This document shows, piece by piece, positions 17,503 to 25,827 of a stretch of 64,000 bases of DNA. Position 1 is the first letter of the stretch, and the number at the start of each line of letters is the position of its first letter. Origin of the DNA: Bacillus rhizoplanae. GTDB lineage: Bacteria > Bacillota > Bacilli > Bacillales > Bacillaceae_G. Below the pieces are notes generated by a model. It worked only from the letters and a program-made list of their open reading frames with translations. It was not told where the DNA came from and did no database searches. The position numbers were made by a program, and so were the translations under genes. The stretch spans positions 62,001 through 126,000 of the forward strand of contig NZ_CAKJTI010000005.1 of the NCBI RefSeq assembly GCF_917563915.1. Direction: 5' to 3'.

Positions 17503-18372
17503 TTACTTTTGATTACGGGAATTATTGTCACTCGTTCGATAATAATTCAAGAGTGCATTAATTTCTCCACCAAGCAAAATCACCCAGCCAGTTAAATAAA
17601 ACCATAATATTAAAATAATAATAGCACCGAGGCTGCCGTATGTATTAGAATAATTCCCAAAGTGATCAACATAGAATGCAAATGAATACGATGCCACAAT
17701 CCATCCGATTGTAGCAAATAATGCTCCTGTTATCACTTCTTTTCTCTGTACATGACGATTTGGAGCAAATTTATACAAAAAGCAAAATAAACCAAATAAT
17801 ACGAGAAAACTTAATAGTAATCGAACAATACTCCAAACAAACGAAAATTCATGAGATAAACCTAGAATTTTAAAAATTGCTGATCCAATTATTTGGCCAA
17901 ATACAGGTAAAATTAAAGCAAAAACAATCATAAAAATCGTTGCTAATGTTAATACAATTGACAATGCTCTTGTTGCAATAAATGAACGTGTTTCAGTAAT
18001 ATCATAGGCACGGTTAAATGCCTTCATCACAGCATTTACACCATTCGAAGCAAAATATAACATTGCAAGTAAACCAAACGATAATAACCCACCATTTTGT
18101 TCACTTACTATTGTATCTACATTTGTTTCAATTAAACTCAATACATCTTCAGGAGCATAATTCTGTAAAAAGGCTAATACATCTTCCGTCTGAATTGGAA
18201 TATATCCAAGAAGCGTTATTAAAAAAACAAGTGCTGGAAAGAGAGAAAGCAAGAAGAAATAGGCAAGCTGTGCTGATAAGCCTGCCACATCATCTCGCAT
18301 TGTTCGATCATATAAGTCTTTCCCAAATGTGAAAACATGATGAGTTCTTGCTTGTTGTAAAAATGTTTTCAT
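17503..18372 (-). CDS. yfkH: YihY/BrkB-family membrane protein (YfkH)
   Basis: This 289-residue protein has six membrane helices and the family signature near the N-terminus, DDVAGLSAQLAYFFLLSLFP, then YNVNRAYDITETRS-type and WIVASYSFAFYVDHFGNYSNTYGSLGA near residue 235. Members were once called ribonuclease BN but are membrane proteins, perhaps transporters or virulence-related. The stop of yfkI is only 5 bp upstream and the start has a weak ribosome site, suggesting translational coupling in a yfkI-yfkH operon. Confidence 0.88.
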   Translation of the reverse strand: MKTFLQQARTHHVFTFGKDLYDRTMRDDVAGLSAQLAYFFLLSLFPALVFLITLLGYIPIQTEDVLAFLQNYAPEDVLSLIETNVDTIVSEQNGGLLSFGLLAMLYFASNGVNAVMKAFNRAYDITETRSFIATRALSIVLTLATIFMIVFALILPVFGQIIGSAIFKILGLSHEFSFVWSIVRLLLSFLVLFGLFCFLYKFAPNRHVQRKEVITGALFATIGWIVASYSFAFYVDHFGNYSNTYGSLGAIIILILWFYLTGWVILLGGEINALLNYYRTSDNNSRNQK

Positions 18373-18377
18373 CTTTT

Positions 18378-18866
18378 TTAAACACTTTTCTTTTCTTCTT
18401 GATTTTGTTTTAGTTCAATAAACGCTTCTGACTTCTTCTCTTCTGCAATAGATTCCTTCGTACCGCTATCTTCTGCTACAATCAGTTCTTCTTCCGCCTT
18501 TAGTTCTTCTGTTGGTACAACCGCTTGAATTTCAATTGTGGCTGGTTGCTCTTTCGCATTATTCTTCTTCTTGTTAAAAATATCTTTCGTCTCTTTTAAT
18601 GTTTCAACAACAGCTGGCGTTAACTTTTTAATTTCTGCTACTTTTGCTTTTACAACATTAAAGTCAGCAATTTCGCGCCCTTTATCTGTAACTGTTTGCA
18701 TCTTTTCTTTTAGCTTTGCATTTTCACCAATTTCAATCATTTTTGTTTTCGCTTTTCCTGCCGTATACTTCACTTTCTCACGATTTTCTTTCTTTAACAT
18801 AGAAACCGCCACACCTGCTGCCACACCGATTGCAATATTTCGTACAATATTCCCCTTCTTTGCCAT
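18378..18866 (-). CDS. yfkI: YfkI/YtxH-like protein
   Basis: This 162-residue protein has a short hydrophobic N-terminus (NIAIGVAAGVAVSML) followed by a basic helix (KKENREKVKYTAGKAKTK), as in YtxH-type small stress proteins, then a helical region and an acidic, Glu/Lys-rich tail from ~residue 100. The function is unknown. The start is ATG behind AAAGGGTGAAGG. It is the first gene of the pair with yfkH, as in B. subtilis. Confidence 0.7.
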   Translation of the reverse strand: MAKKGNIVRNIAIGVAAGVAVSMLKKENREKVKYTAGKAKTKMIEIGENAKLKEKMQTVTDKGREIADFNVVKAKVAEIKKLTPAVVETLKETKDIFNKKKNNAKEQPATIEIQAVVPTEELKAEEELIVAEDSGTKESIAEEKKSEAFIELKQNQEEKKSV

Positions 18867-18899
18867 ATTCCTTCACCCTTTCATCTATTTTGTTAGAAA

Positions 18900-19022
18900 G
18901 TTATCTCACTCTAACGGACAGTGAATCCTAAAGGTGATAGCCTTGAGGTACCTCCCCATAAGAGCTCGATTGGTTTAACTAACCATAAGTAGCGATGCTC
19001 ACCAATGGAAGTTTCACATTAT
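18900..19022 (+). repeat. Diverged, nearly full-length bcr1-like element
   Basis: About 123 bp running from TTATCTCACTCTAACGGACA to GGAAGTTTCACATTAT. It keeps the internal GATTGGTTTAACTAACC segment but has drifted from the other copies. It lies upstream of yfkI and downstream of yfkJ. Confidence 0.7.
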
Positions 19023-19041
19023 ACTTTCTGAACTAATATCC

Positions 19042-19506
19042 TTATATTCCTTGCTCATTTCGAATGAACGCTAGCAATTTTGCACATCCTTCTGTTACAA
19101 GGTCATATACTTCTTGAAAGTTCCCTGTAAAATATGGATCCGGAACATCTGTCCAGCCACCGTCTGGAACAAAATCGGATAGTCTGCCAATATAGCCGCC
19201 TGCTTTTCCTAAAGCCTTTAAGTCGTCTAAGTTTTTATTGTCCATTGCAATTACGTAATCAAACTTTGTTAAGTCTTCTTTTTCTACTTGACGTGCTTTA
19301 ATTCCTTCAAAGGACACTTCATTTTCCATTAAAATTTTTTGTGTTCCATGGTGAGGCGGGTGACCGATATGCCAATCTCCAGTTCCAGCCGAATCAACAT
19401 TAATCGTTTGTTCTAATCTTTCTTTTTTTACAAGTTCACGAAAAATTGCTTCTGCCATCGGCGAACGACAAATATTTCCTAAACAAACAAATAAAACTCG
19501 AACCAT
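19042..19506 (-). CDS. yfkJ: Low-molecular-weight protein tyrosine phosphatase YfkJ
   Basis: This 154-residue LMW-PTP has the P-loop CLGNICRSPMAEAIF (CX5R with catalytic Cys8 and Arg14) at the N-terminus and the general acid in VPDPYFTG (~residue 121). It dephosphorylates protein tyrosine or arginine residues; B. subtilis has two paralogues, YfkJ and YwlE, and gene order identifies this as YfkJ. The start is ATG behind GAAGGGAAG. A bcr1-like element separates it from yfkI. Confidence 0.92.
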   Translation of the reverse strand: MVRVLFVCLGNICRSPMAEAIFRELVKKERLEQTINVDSAGTGDWHIGHPPHHGTQKILMENEVSFEGIKARQVEKEDLTKFDYVIAMDNKNLDDLKALGKAGGYIGRLSDFVPDGGWTDVPDPYFTGNFQEVYDLVTEGCAKLLAFIRNEQGI

Positions 19507-19671
19507 ATTTGTTTCTTCCCTTCATGATGCATTTGTTATATTTAGTATAAACAATCAACAATTACTTATAAAGGAGATAAGTGCTAATTTAATACGACTT
19601 CAAACTTCCATTAACGAAAATGATAAAAAATGTTAAGATAAGTCTATGTTATTTTAAAGGGGGACAATTCC

Positions 19672-19896
19672 GTGGATTTATCCGTAAAAACGCAAGAAAA
19701 CGTTGAATATATGGTAGAAGCAATTAAAGAAAAATTACGCATGGTAAACGCCGGAGCAATGAGAGCTTCAAATTTCAATGAAGATATGTATGAAGATTTA
19801 CGTGACATTTATGAACACGTTATGAAACGCGAAACATTTAGCATTAGTGAGATGCAAGCTATTACAGAAGAATTAGGCTCATTAATTAAAAAATAA
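19672..19896 (+). CDS. yfkK: DUF1128-family protein YfkK
   Basis: This 74-residue helical protein reads [20 protein letters not shown], then [22 protein letters not shown]. It matches DUF1128 (YfkK), of unknown function. It uses a GTG start behind AAAGGGGGA. It is monocistronic with a terminator immediately downstream, divergent from yfkJ. Confidence 0.88.
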   Translation: MDLSVKTQENVEYMVEAIKEKLRMVNAGAMRASNFNEDMYEDLRDIYEHVMKRETFSISEMQAITEELGSLIKK

Positions 19897-19899
19897 AAT

Positions 19900-19935
19900 A
19901 AAAAGGCAATGAGGAGCATCCTCATTGCCTTTTTT
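19900..19935 (+). terminator. Terminator of yfkK
   Basis: AAAAGGCAATGAGGA/TCCTCATTGCCTTTT stem with a T-run that also forms the left TTTAT end of the next bcr1-like copy. Confidence 0.92.
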
Positions 19936-19987
19936 ATCCCGCTATTCGCGGGCAGTAAGACCCCCACTTATGGAAGTTTCACTTCAT
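19933..19987 (+). repeat. Short (55 bp) bcr1-like element
   Basis: Nearly identical to the copy at 5099-5153, and again inserted in a terminator T-tract. The right end is TTCAT rather than TTTAT. Confidence 0.82.
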
Positions 19988-19995
19988 ATCAGTCA

Positions 19996-21078
19996 TTATC
20001 CTTGCATTTCCTTTTTAATTCTATCCGTTAAGTCTGCCATACGCTTACGGCTTTCTTCACGCTCACGTTTGTTTTGCTCTTCAATTTGTTTTGTTTCTTG
20101 AACACCTTTAGAGATAATGTTCCAAGTCTCTTCAAGAGTCTCCATCTTAATGCTCGAAGAACCCGCCAATTTTGCTACTTCTACACTTTGCGTCGCGATA
20201 TTTTGTGCATTTCTCTTCAATAGCTCGTTTGTGCGGCGGTCAAGTTCTGCCATTGAGTCCGCAACAAGCTTTTGACGTTTTGCATTTACGGCTTGAATAA
20301 TACCATTTTTAAAAATAGGAATTGTCGTAATAAACGCTGTATTAATTTTCCCTATTAACTTGTTGTTACCACGTTGAATCATACGAATTTGCGGTGCTGT
20401 TAATAGTGCAACCATACGCGCTTTTTCTAAATCGTCAATGCGTTGCTCTAAAATCTCTACAGAGTTTTTTAATGATTCCAGCTCGATTCCTGCAAGTTGA
20501 TCATTGTTACGAACGCGCTCTTCATACATTGGAACTAATTCTGTTTGCAAACGCTCAAGTAGCATTTCACCCGCAACAACGTATTTCTCTAAATCTAAAT
20601 AGTATTTTAAGTTTTGATCATACAAACCATCTAACGTACCGATTGAACGCTTCATTTCATCTTGATATTTCGTGATTTCCACGTATACTTTATCCATTTC
20701 GCGTCCCATCGTTTGATACTTATTAAAGATTTGTTCAATCATTTGATTTCCTTTTTTAAATAAACGAGAGAAAAAACCGCCTTTTTCTTCAACGAAATCT
20801 TTACTGTCAAACTTGTCCATAATTTTCCCAAGCTGTTTTAATAGCTCACCGGAATCTTCTACCTTAGATAATGTCATCGTCTGTAAAATTTGATCAGCAA
20901 ACCGGGAAATCTCTACAGATGGCTCTTTTCCTAACTCAATTAATTCCAATTGATCTTTTACATCAACCGCATTATAGATACGCTGTACTTCAGGGTCTTG
21001 TCTTAGCTGCAGGCGAATATCATTTGATGTTTGTTCATTCAATTCTGTTGTTGTTGGATCTAATACAATCGGATTCAT
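19996..21078 (-). CDS. yceH: TelA/YceH-family toxic anion resistance protein
   Basis: This 360-residue soluble helical protein has TelA-family segments: a mid-region EKGGFFSRLFKKGNQMIEQIF, a long helix with YLDLEKYVVAGEMLLERLQTEL, and LLTAPQIRMIQRGNNKLIGKI near residue 234. TelA proteins are linked to tellurite and other stress resistance. The mechanism is unsettled. It is the last gene of yceCDEFGH, 18 bp after yceG, with ATG behind AAAGGAAG. Confidence 0.9.
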   Translation of the reverse strand: MNPIVLDPTTTELNEQTSNDIRLQLRQDPEVQRIYNAVDVKDQLELIELGKEPSVEISRFADQILQTMTLSKVEDSGELLKQLGKIMDKFDSKDFVEEKGGFFSRLFKKGNQMIEQIFNKYQTMGREMDKVYVEITKYQDEMKRSIGTLDGLYDQNLKYYLDLEKYVVAGEMLLERLQTELVPMYEERVRNNDQLAGIELESLKNSVEILEQRIDDLEKARMVALLTAPQIRMIQRGNNKLIGKINTAFITTIPIFKNGIIQAVNAKRQKLVADSMAELDRRTNELLKRNAQNIATQSVEVAKLAGSSSIKMETLEETWNIISKGVQETKQIEEQNKREREESRKRMADLTDRIKKEMQG

Positions 21079-21096
21079 ATATGTATCTTCCTTTCT

Positions 21097-22728
21097 TTAT
21101 ATAAATGGGCGAAATAGCCCTTTTAAAGTATTTGATAAATTTTTATAAGCCGATGCACCATGAAATTCTACATCAAAGCTCACTTCTTCTAACCAATGTG
21201 AATCAAATGCTCCCGCTTCAATATACTGCTCAATATCATTACGCCCTGTCGGATTAAAATGTAAAACATCGACACCAATTTGATTTAAAAAGAGCATTAA
21301 TACTGCATCAGAACGCGTCAGTTCTCCACTTTTCTCATTGTTAAATATGACTATTTTCGGCACTTCTTGCGAATAATCAAATTTCTCAAGCTGTTCAAGT
21401 ACGTTCGGTGGAATTTGCGAAAGCTGCGCAAACACATATAAAGCGACATCTTGCTCTGTTTCTGTTCCCATTCTTTTGCAAAGCCCACTTTCACATGTAT
21501 GAATCATTGCCTCTGCAATACCATACTTTAATCCTTCCGGTAAGCGCTTATGCGGCCACCAATGGCTTTGAATTATGTTCTGTGCATCAAGTTTTCCTGA
21601 ACGGTTTAACGCATCACGATAATGAAATTGAAAATTCGCTTTCTGTTCCTTCGTAAACGGAAATTGATTTATTAATATACTGTTCTCATACGATGTTAAC
21701 GTTTTTAATCTTTGAAAATACTCTTTCTCATTTTTAGAAACACCAGACACTTTTGCAAATAACGATGGAATATAAATATGTTGATTTTCTACAAAGAATG
21801 TTGGTCTTATAAATGCTTTTTCTTTCGTAATGATAAACAGTTCATCATACGTTGTCTTTAACGTACGGGCAACTGGCGTATACGCCCTGAATTGCCACGG
21901 TTTATATAAGAGTGAATTATCATGATGAAGCACCTGCTCAATCTCTTTTGATGCTTGATAGGCAACGGTTGCAACGCGCTCCCTTCTTTTATCTGGAAAT
22001 GTTTCAAGTGAAACCCTGCTCGGATGCGAAATTACAAATGTTCGACTTTCTTCATCGACCTGTTCAAATCCATCTTTTCCTTCTGGATGATAATACAATA
22101 CATCACATCCGAGCATAATAAGAAAGTATAAAAAGTAAATTTGACTTTCTGACGCATCACCATACCATATAATTTGGGGCATTTGTACTTTGTAATCCTT
22201 TTGTGAAAACCATTTTGAAACGTAATTTTCACTTAGCTTAATCATATCAATTAAAAAACGGCGGAAACCTTCTGTTTTTAACGATTGATTGTGCTGTTTT
22301 TCGTACAGCTTTAAAATTGAAATAAAAGTTGTATGTATGTAGTGTTGTATATCTGGATGGTCAACTTCAGGCAACAAACGTTTTCCCGACAAATGAGCAA
22401 CGAGACGATTTACAGTTAAGCCGTTTGGTGCTTGTTGATGTAATGAAAAAACTTCTTGAATATCACGAAGCTTCTCTGAAGGAATGACTTTATTTAAATT
22501 TTGTTCATGAAGCACAGTAATATTCTCATTTTGACTATAATCAAACAACTGGTTATAGTATTCATCCACGTCATTCGGTACACCAAGAATGCGGCATCCG
22601 ACATAGCTAAAATGTAGATCATTCTCTGTCAATTCATAATGTGGGCGCTTTGCTAAACTCATTTCAAATTGTTTAAATCCTTCTTCCCCGCCCAATAGCT
22701 GTGGGTGAAATGTAAAACGTGAAAACAC
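21097..22728 (-). CDS. yceG: YceG-like protein of the tellurite/stress operon
   Basis: This 543-residue protein occupies the position of YceG in the B. subtilis yceCDEFGH operon. Visible features are a soluble composition, repeated mentions of IIWYGDASESQIYFLYFLIM and VLYYHPEGKDGF (residues ~195-225), and a C-terminal VLHFNPTGRNDIEQYIEAGA. The paired 'YHPEGKDGF' and 'FNPTGRNDI' boxes in N- and C-halves suggest an internal duplication. The biochemical function is unknown. The start is GTG with GGAGGTGAACGA upstream. A hairpin lies in the 79-bp gap before it. Confidence 0.85.
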   Translation of the reverse strand: MFSRFTFHPQLLGGEEGFKQFEMSLAKRPHYELTENDLHFSYVGCRILGVPNDVDEYYNQLFDYSQNENITVLHEQNLNKVIPSEKLRDIQEVFSLHQQAPNGLTVNRLVAHLSGKRLLPEVDHPDIQHYIHTTFISILKLYEKQHNQSLKTEGFRRFLIDMIKLSENYVSKWFSQKDYKVQMPQIIWYGDASESQIYFLYFLIMLGCDVLYYHPEGKDGFEQVDEESRTFVISHPSRVSLETFPDKRRERVATVAYQASKEIEQVLHHDNSLLYKPWQFRAYTPVARTLKTTYDELFIITKEKAFIRPTFFVENQHIYIPSLFAKVSGVSKNEKEYFQRLKTLTSYENSILINQFPFTKEQKANFQFHYRDALNRSGKLDAQNIIQSHWWPHKRLPEGLKYGIAEAMIHTCESGLCKRMGTETEQDVALYVFAQLSQIPPNVLEQLEKFDYSQEVPKIVIFNNEKSGELTRSDAVLMLFLNQIGVDVLHFNPTGRNDIEQYIEAGAFDSHWLEEVSFDVEFHGASAYKNLSNTLKGLFRPFI

Positions 22729-22759
22729 ACTCGTTCACCTCCAAACGAAACGTTTATAA

Positions 22760-22794
22760 AAAATGGGCGCCCATGTGAAGAGCAAGCCCATTTA
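22760..22794 (-). terminator. Hairpin inside the yce operon (possible partial terminator)
   Basis: On the minus strand AATGGGC and GCCCATT pair across a ~16-base loop, followed by T6, in the yceF-yceG gap. It could lower yceG-yceH expression relative to yceCDEF. Confidence 0.6.
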
Positions 22795-22807
22795 GTCTAT
22801 TAACCTA

Positions 22808-23596
22808 TTAATCTTCTTTCTTAGAAGCTGCCACCTCTTCACGAGTTTGGCGAGATATTTTCATATTATGCACAATAAATGTAGCACCAAATGCAACAAC
22901 TAAAATCGTAAAGAACATCCAATGCGGCATTTCAATATGGAATACAGAAAGGAACATTTTTACAGCAATAATTGCAATTAATATATATGCTGTCGTTTCA
23001 AGCTCTGGAATACGTTCTAGTAATTTTAAAAATACGCCAGCAATACCGCGCATCATTAAAATACCAAGCATTCCTCCAAGAAGTAGAATCCATACTTCAT
23101 TTGAAACACCAAATGCCGCAAGAACGCTATCTACAGAGAACGCGATATCCATTAGTTCGACCATTACTACTGTTCCCCAGAACATGCCAAACATTCTAAA
23201 TAGAATGCTATCTTGCTTCATACCATGAGCTTCTTCGTCTTCTTCATTTCCTTTAGATTTATCAATGAAGTGTTTCAAAGAAAGCCATGCAAGATAAAGG
23301 GCACCAAGTACTTTTACCCACGCTAATTTAATTAAGTACATACCAATTCCGATGGCAAGAAAACGAAATACATACGCACCAATAAGTCCGTAAAATAAAG
23401 CTTTTTTACGCTTTTCTGCTGGAAGATGTTTTACCATAACCGCTAATACAAGTGCGTTATCAGCAGATAACAACCCTTCCAAAACAACAAGCGTACCAAT
23501 TAATCCCCAAGATACTGGATCTGTTAATACTTTTACCCACATATCCCAATCAAAGAACTGAGCATACGTATCAAGGATTCCATGTAAAATCTCCAT
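22808..23596 (-). CDS. yceF: TerC-family membrane protein YceF
   Basis: This 262-residue protein has seven to eight membrane segments with the TerC hallmarks VVLEGLLSADNALVLAVMVK and MDIAFSVDSVLAAFGVS, whose conserved acidic residues lie in the membrane. A charged loop (KSKGNEEDEEAHG) separates the halves. Recent work links TerC members to metal (Mn2+) handling for exported enzymes. It is the fourth gene of the yce operon, 73 bp after yceE. Confidence 0.93.
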   Translation of the reverse strand: MEILHGILDTYAQFFDWDMWVKVLTDPVSWGLIGTLVVLEGLLSADNALVLAVMVKHLPAEKRKKALFYGLIGAYVFRFLAIGIGMYLIKLAWVKVLGALYLAWLSLKHFIDKSKGNEEDEEAHGMKQDSILFRMFGMFWGTVVMVELMDIAFSVDSVLAAFGVSNEVWILLLGGMLGILMMRGIAGVFLKLLERIPELETTAYILIAIIAVKMFLSVFHIEMPHWMFFTILVVAFGATFIVHNMKISRQTREEVAASKKED

Positions 23597-23669
23597 ATCG
23601 TTGTTGACTCCTATTCTCTTTGTAAATTTCTAGAAAGCGGAAAAGAAGGAAACGAAAGTCGCTTCCTTC

Positions 23670-24248
23670 TTACGCATCCAAGCCGTACGCTCTTACAAGC
23701 GCACCTAATCCACCTTGGAAGCCGCTTCCGACAGCATTAAACTTCCACTGTCCATTATGACGGTATAATTCACAAAAGACAACTGCTGTTTCAATGGAGA
23801 AATCTTCCCCTAAATCATAGCGAAGTACTTCTTCATTTGTTTCTTCGTTGGCTAAACGAACAAAAGCATTGGCAACTTGTCCAAAGTTTTGACGGCGCCC
23901 CTCTGCATCATAAATGGTAACTGTGATGGCAATACGATGTACATCAGCCGGTACTTTACTTAGATCAACAACTAATTGCTCATCATCACCTGCACCTTCT
24001 CCAGTTCGATTATCACCTGTATGTGCAACAGAACCACAAGGAGATTGTAAATTGTTATAAAAGATAAAGTCTGTTTCCTTCGTACATTTACCATCTTGAT
24101 TTAATAAGAAAGCCGATGCATCTAAATCAAAATCAGATCCGCCGTCATATTGTTTAATATCCCAGCCAAGACCAATAATTGCTTTCGTAAGGCCTGGGCT
24201 TGTCTTACCTAAATCAATTTTTTGGCCTTTTTGTAACTGAATGACCAT
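23670..24248 (-). CDS. yceE: TerD-family stress protein YceE
   Basis: This 192-residue TerD-domain protein has the Ca2+-binding-type motif YDGGSDFDLDASAF, the block [21 protein letters not shown], and [22 protein letters not shown] near the C-terminus. TerD proteins act with TerC and TelA in tellurite, phage and chemical stress responses. The start is ATG behind TAGAGGTG. It follows yceD by 29 bp and is clearly paralogous to it. Confidence 0.92.
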   Translation of the reverse strand: MVIQLQKGQKIDLGKTSPGLTKAIIGLGWDIKQYDGGSDFDLDASAFLLNQDGKCTKETDFIFYNNLQSPCGSVAHTGDNRTGEGAGDDEQLVVDLSKVPADVHRIAITVTIYDAEGRRQNFGQVANAFVRLANEETNEEVLRYDLGEDFSIETAVVFCELYRHNGQWKFNAVGSGFQGGLGALVRAYGLDA

Positions 24249-24277
24249 ATCTATTCACCTCTATTTACATAGATTCT

Positions 24278-24862
24278 TTACTCTACATCTAAACCAAAAT
24301 TTTTACATAAAGCTCCTAATCCACCTTGGAAGCCGCTTCCAATCGCATTGAACTTCCAGTCATTGTTATGACGGTATAATTCACCTACTACAACCGCTGT
24401 TTCAATTGAGAAATCTTCTCCTAAATCATAGCGAATTAGCTCTGTATTCTTCTCTTCATCTAAAATGCGCACAAAGGAGTTAGATACTTGTCCAAAATTT
24501 TGACGACGACCTTCTCCATCATAAATTGTAATCGCAAAACAAATGCGTTCAATATGCGCAGGAACATTTTTCAAATCCACTTTAATTGTTTCATCGTCTC
24601 CTGCACCATCCCCTGTACGGTTATCACCTAAATGTTGTACAGAGCCATTCGCTCCGATTGGATTGTTGTAGAAAACAAAGTCTTCTCCTCCGCCAACTTT
24701 ACCGTTTGCACCAACTAAGAAAATACTTACGTCTAAATCAAAATCAGCTTGTCCATCATATTTATTTGTATCCCAGCCAAGACCAACAATTACTTTCGAA
24801 AGACCTGGATTTGTTTTCGTTAAATCTACTTTTTGTCCTTTTTGTAATGAAATAGCTGCCAT
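24278..24862 (-). CDS. yceD: TerD-family stress protein YceD
   Basis: This 194-residue TerD paralogue has [38 protein letters not shown] and [19 protein letters not shown] chose ATG for [20 protein letters not shown] because AAGGAGGCGC lies just upstream; the longer frame overlaps yceC and lacks a ribosome site. It follows yceC by 20 bp. Confidence 0.92.
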   Translation of the reverse strand: MAAISLQKGQKVDLTKTNPGLSKVIVGLGWDTNKYDGQADFDLDVSIFLVGANGKVGGGEDFVFYNNPIGANGSVQHLGDNRTGDGAGDDETIKVDLKNVPAHIERICFAITIYDGEGRRQNFGQVSNSFVRILDEEKNTELIRYDLGEDFSIETAVVVGELYRHNNDWKFNAIGSGFQGGLGALCKNFGLDVE

Positions 24863-24882
24863 ATATAGCGCCTCCTTAAAGA

Positions 24883-25479
24883 TTATTGATAACGCGTTAC
24901 AATTTCGCTTAAGTTTTTGGCTTGTGCTCCGTCTCCAATTGCAGAGAATTTCCATTCACCGTTATGGCGATATATTTCACCAGCAATTAGCGTCGTCTTT
25001 CCGCTGTAGTTATCTGTTAAATTATAACGTACTAACTCTTCATGTGTTTGTGGATTTTGAATACGAATATACGCATTGCGAATCATTCCAAAGTCTTGAC
25101 GACGATTCACACAATCATAAATATTTACAACAAATATTAAGCGGTTCACTCTAGATGGAACTTTTGATAGTTCCACAAAGATAGTTTCATCATCGCCCGC
25201 TCCTTCACCTGTTAAATTATCACCTGAATGAGTAATACTTCCGCAAGAAGATAATTTATTTCCAAAATAAATAAGGTCATGTTTATTTAAAAAGCGATCA
25301 TTTTCAAGCATAATCACAGATGCATCACAGTCAATATTCGTCTTACTTCCAAACAATGAAGATAAAAATCCACCTGATTTTTCAAGAGGATCCCAACCCA
25401 AGCCAACTTGTAACTTTGTTAAACCAGGTTGTCCTTTCGTTAAGTCGATCTTCTGTCCTTTTTCTAAAATAATAGGCAT
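24883..25479 (-). CDS. yceC: TerD-family stress protein YceC
   Basis: This 198-residue TerD relative has an insertion after DPLEKSGG ([10 protein letters not shown]) that distinguishes it from its two paralogues, and the Ca-site region reads [32 protein letters not shown] is conserved. It is the first gene of yceCDEFGH; AAAGGAAG precedes ATG. A plausible sigma-A-type -10 (TACAAT near 25540) lies ~60 bp upstream. I could not identify an ECF-type promoter with certainty. Confidence 0.92.
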   Translation of the reverse strand: MPIILEKGQKIDLTKGQPGLTKLQVGLGWDPLEKSGGFLSSLFGSKTNIDCDASVIMLENDRFLNKHDLIYFGNKLSSCGSITHSGDNLTGEGAGDDETIFVELSKVPSRVNRLIFVVNIYDCVNRRQDFGMIRNAYIRIQNPQTHEELVRYNLTDNYSGKTTLIAGEIYRHNGEWKFSAIGDGAQAKNLSEIVTRYQ

Positions 25480-25827
25480 GAAGTCTCTTCCTTTCTACAA
25501 ATCACTTTCCACCTAGGAAAATATTGTATTCTTTCTTTATATTGTAGCATTTTTCATAGATTGAGAAAAAGAATAATTTCGTAATTATACGAAAACACTT
25601 ATTTGATTTCATCGTACTGATGTAAGAAGTGCGAGAATTCCTGCTTTACTAATAACACATATAAAATATAAGGCCCTCAACGCTTATATGTGAATTATTT
25701 TTTGCCCAATTCTAAATGTAACTCTGTTTGTACATAATGACTTTACAAAAATTTACCTATTCCATCTAACTTAATGCTCATATTACTCATCTCTATGTAA
25801 CATAAAAGTTATGAAACTATCTATTTT
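25480..25827. other. Intergenic region upstream of yceC
   Basis: A 348-bp gap between yceC and the glucosaminidase gene (both minus strand). It contains the yceC promoter region and an inverted repeat CACATATAA/TTATATGTG (about 25657-25692) followed on the plus strand by a T-rich run. No ORF was seen. Confidence 0.55.
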
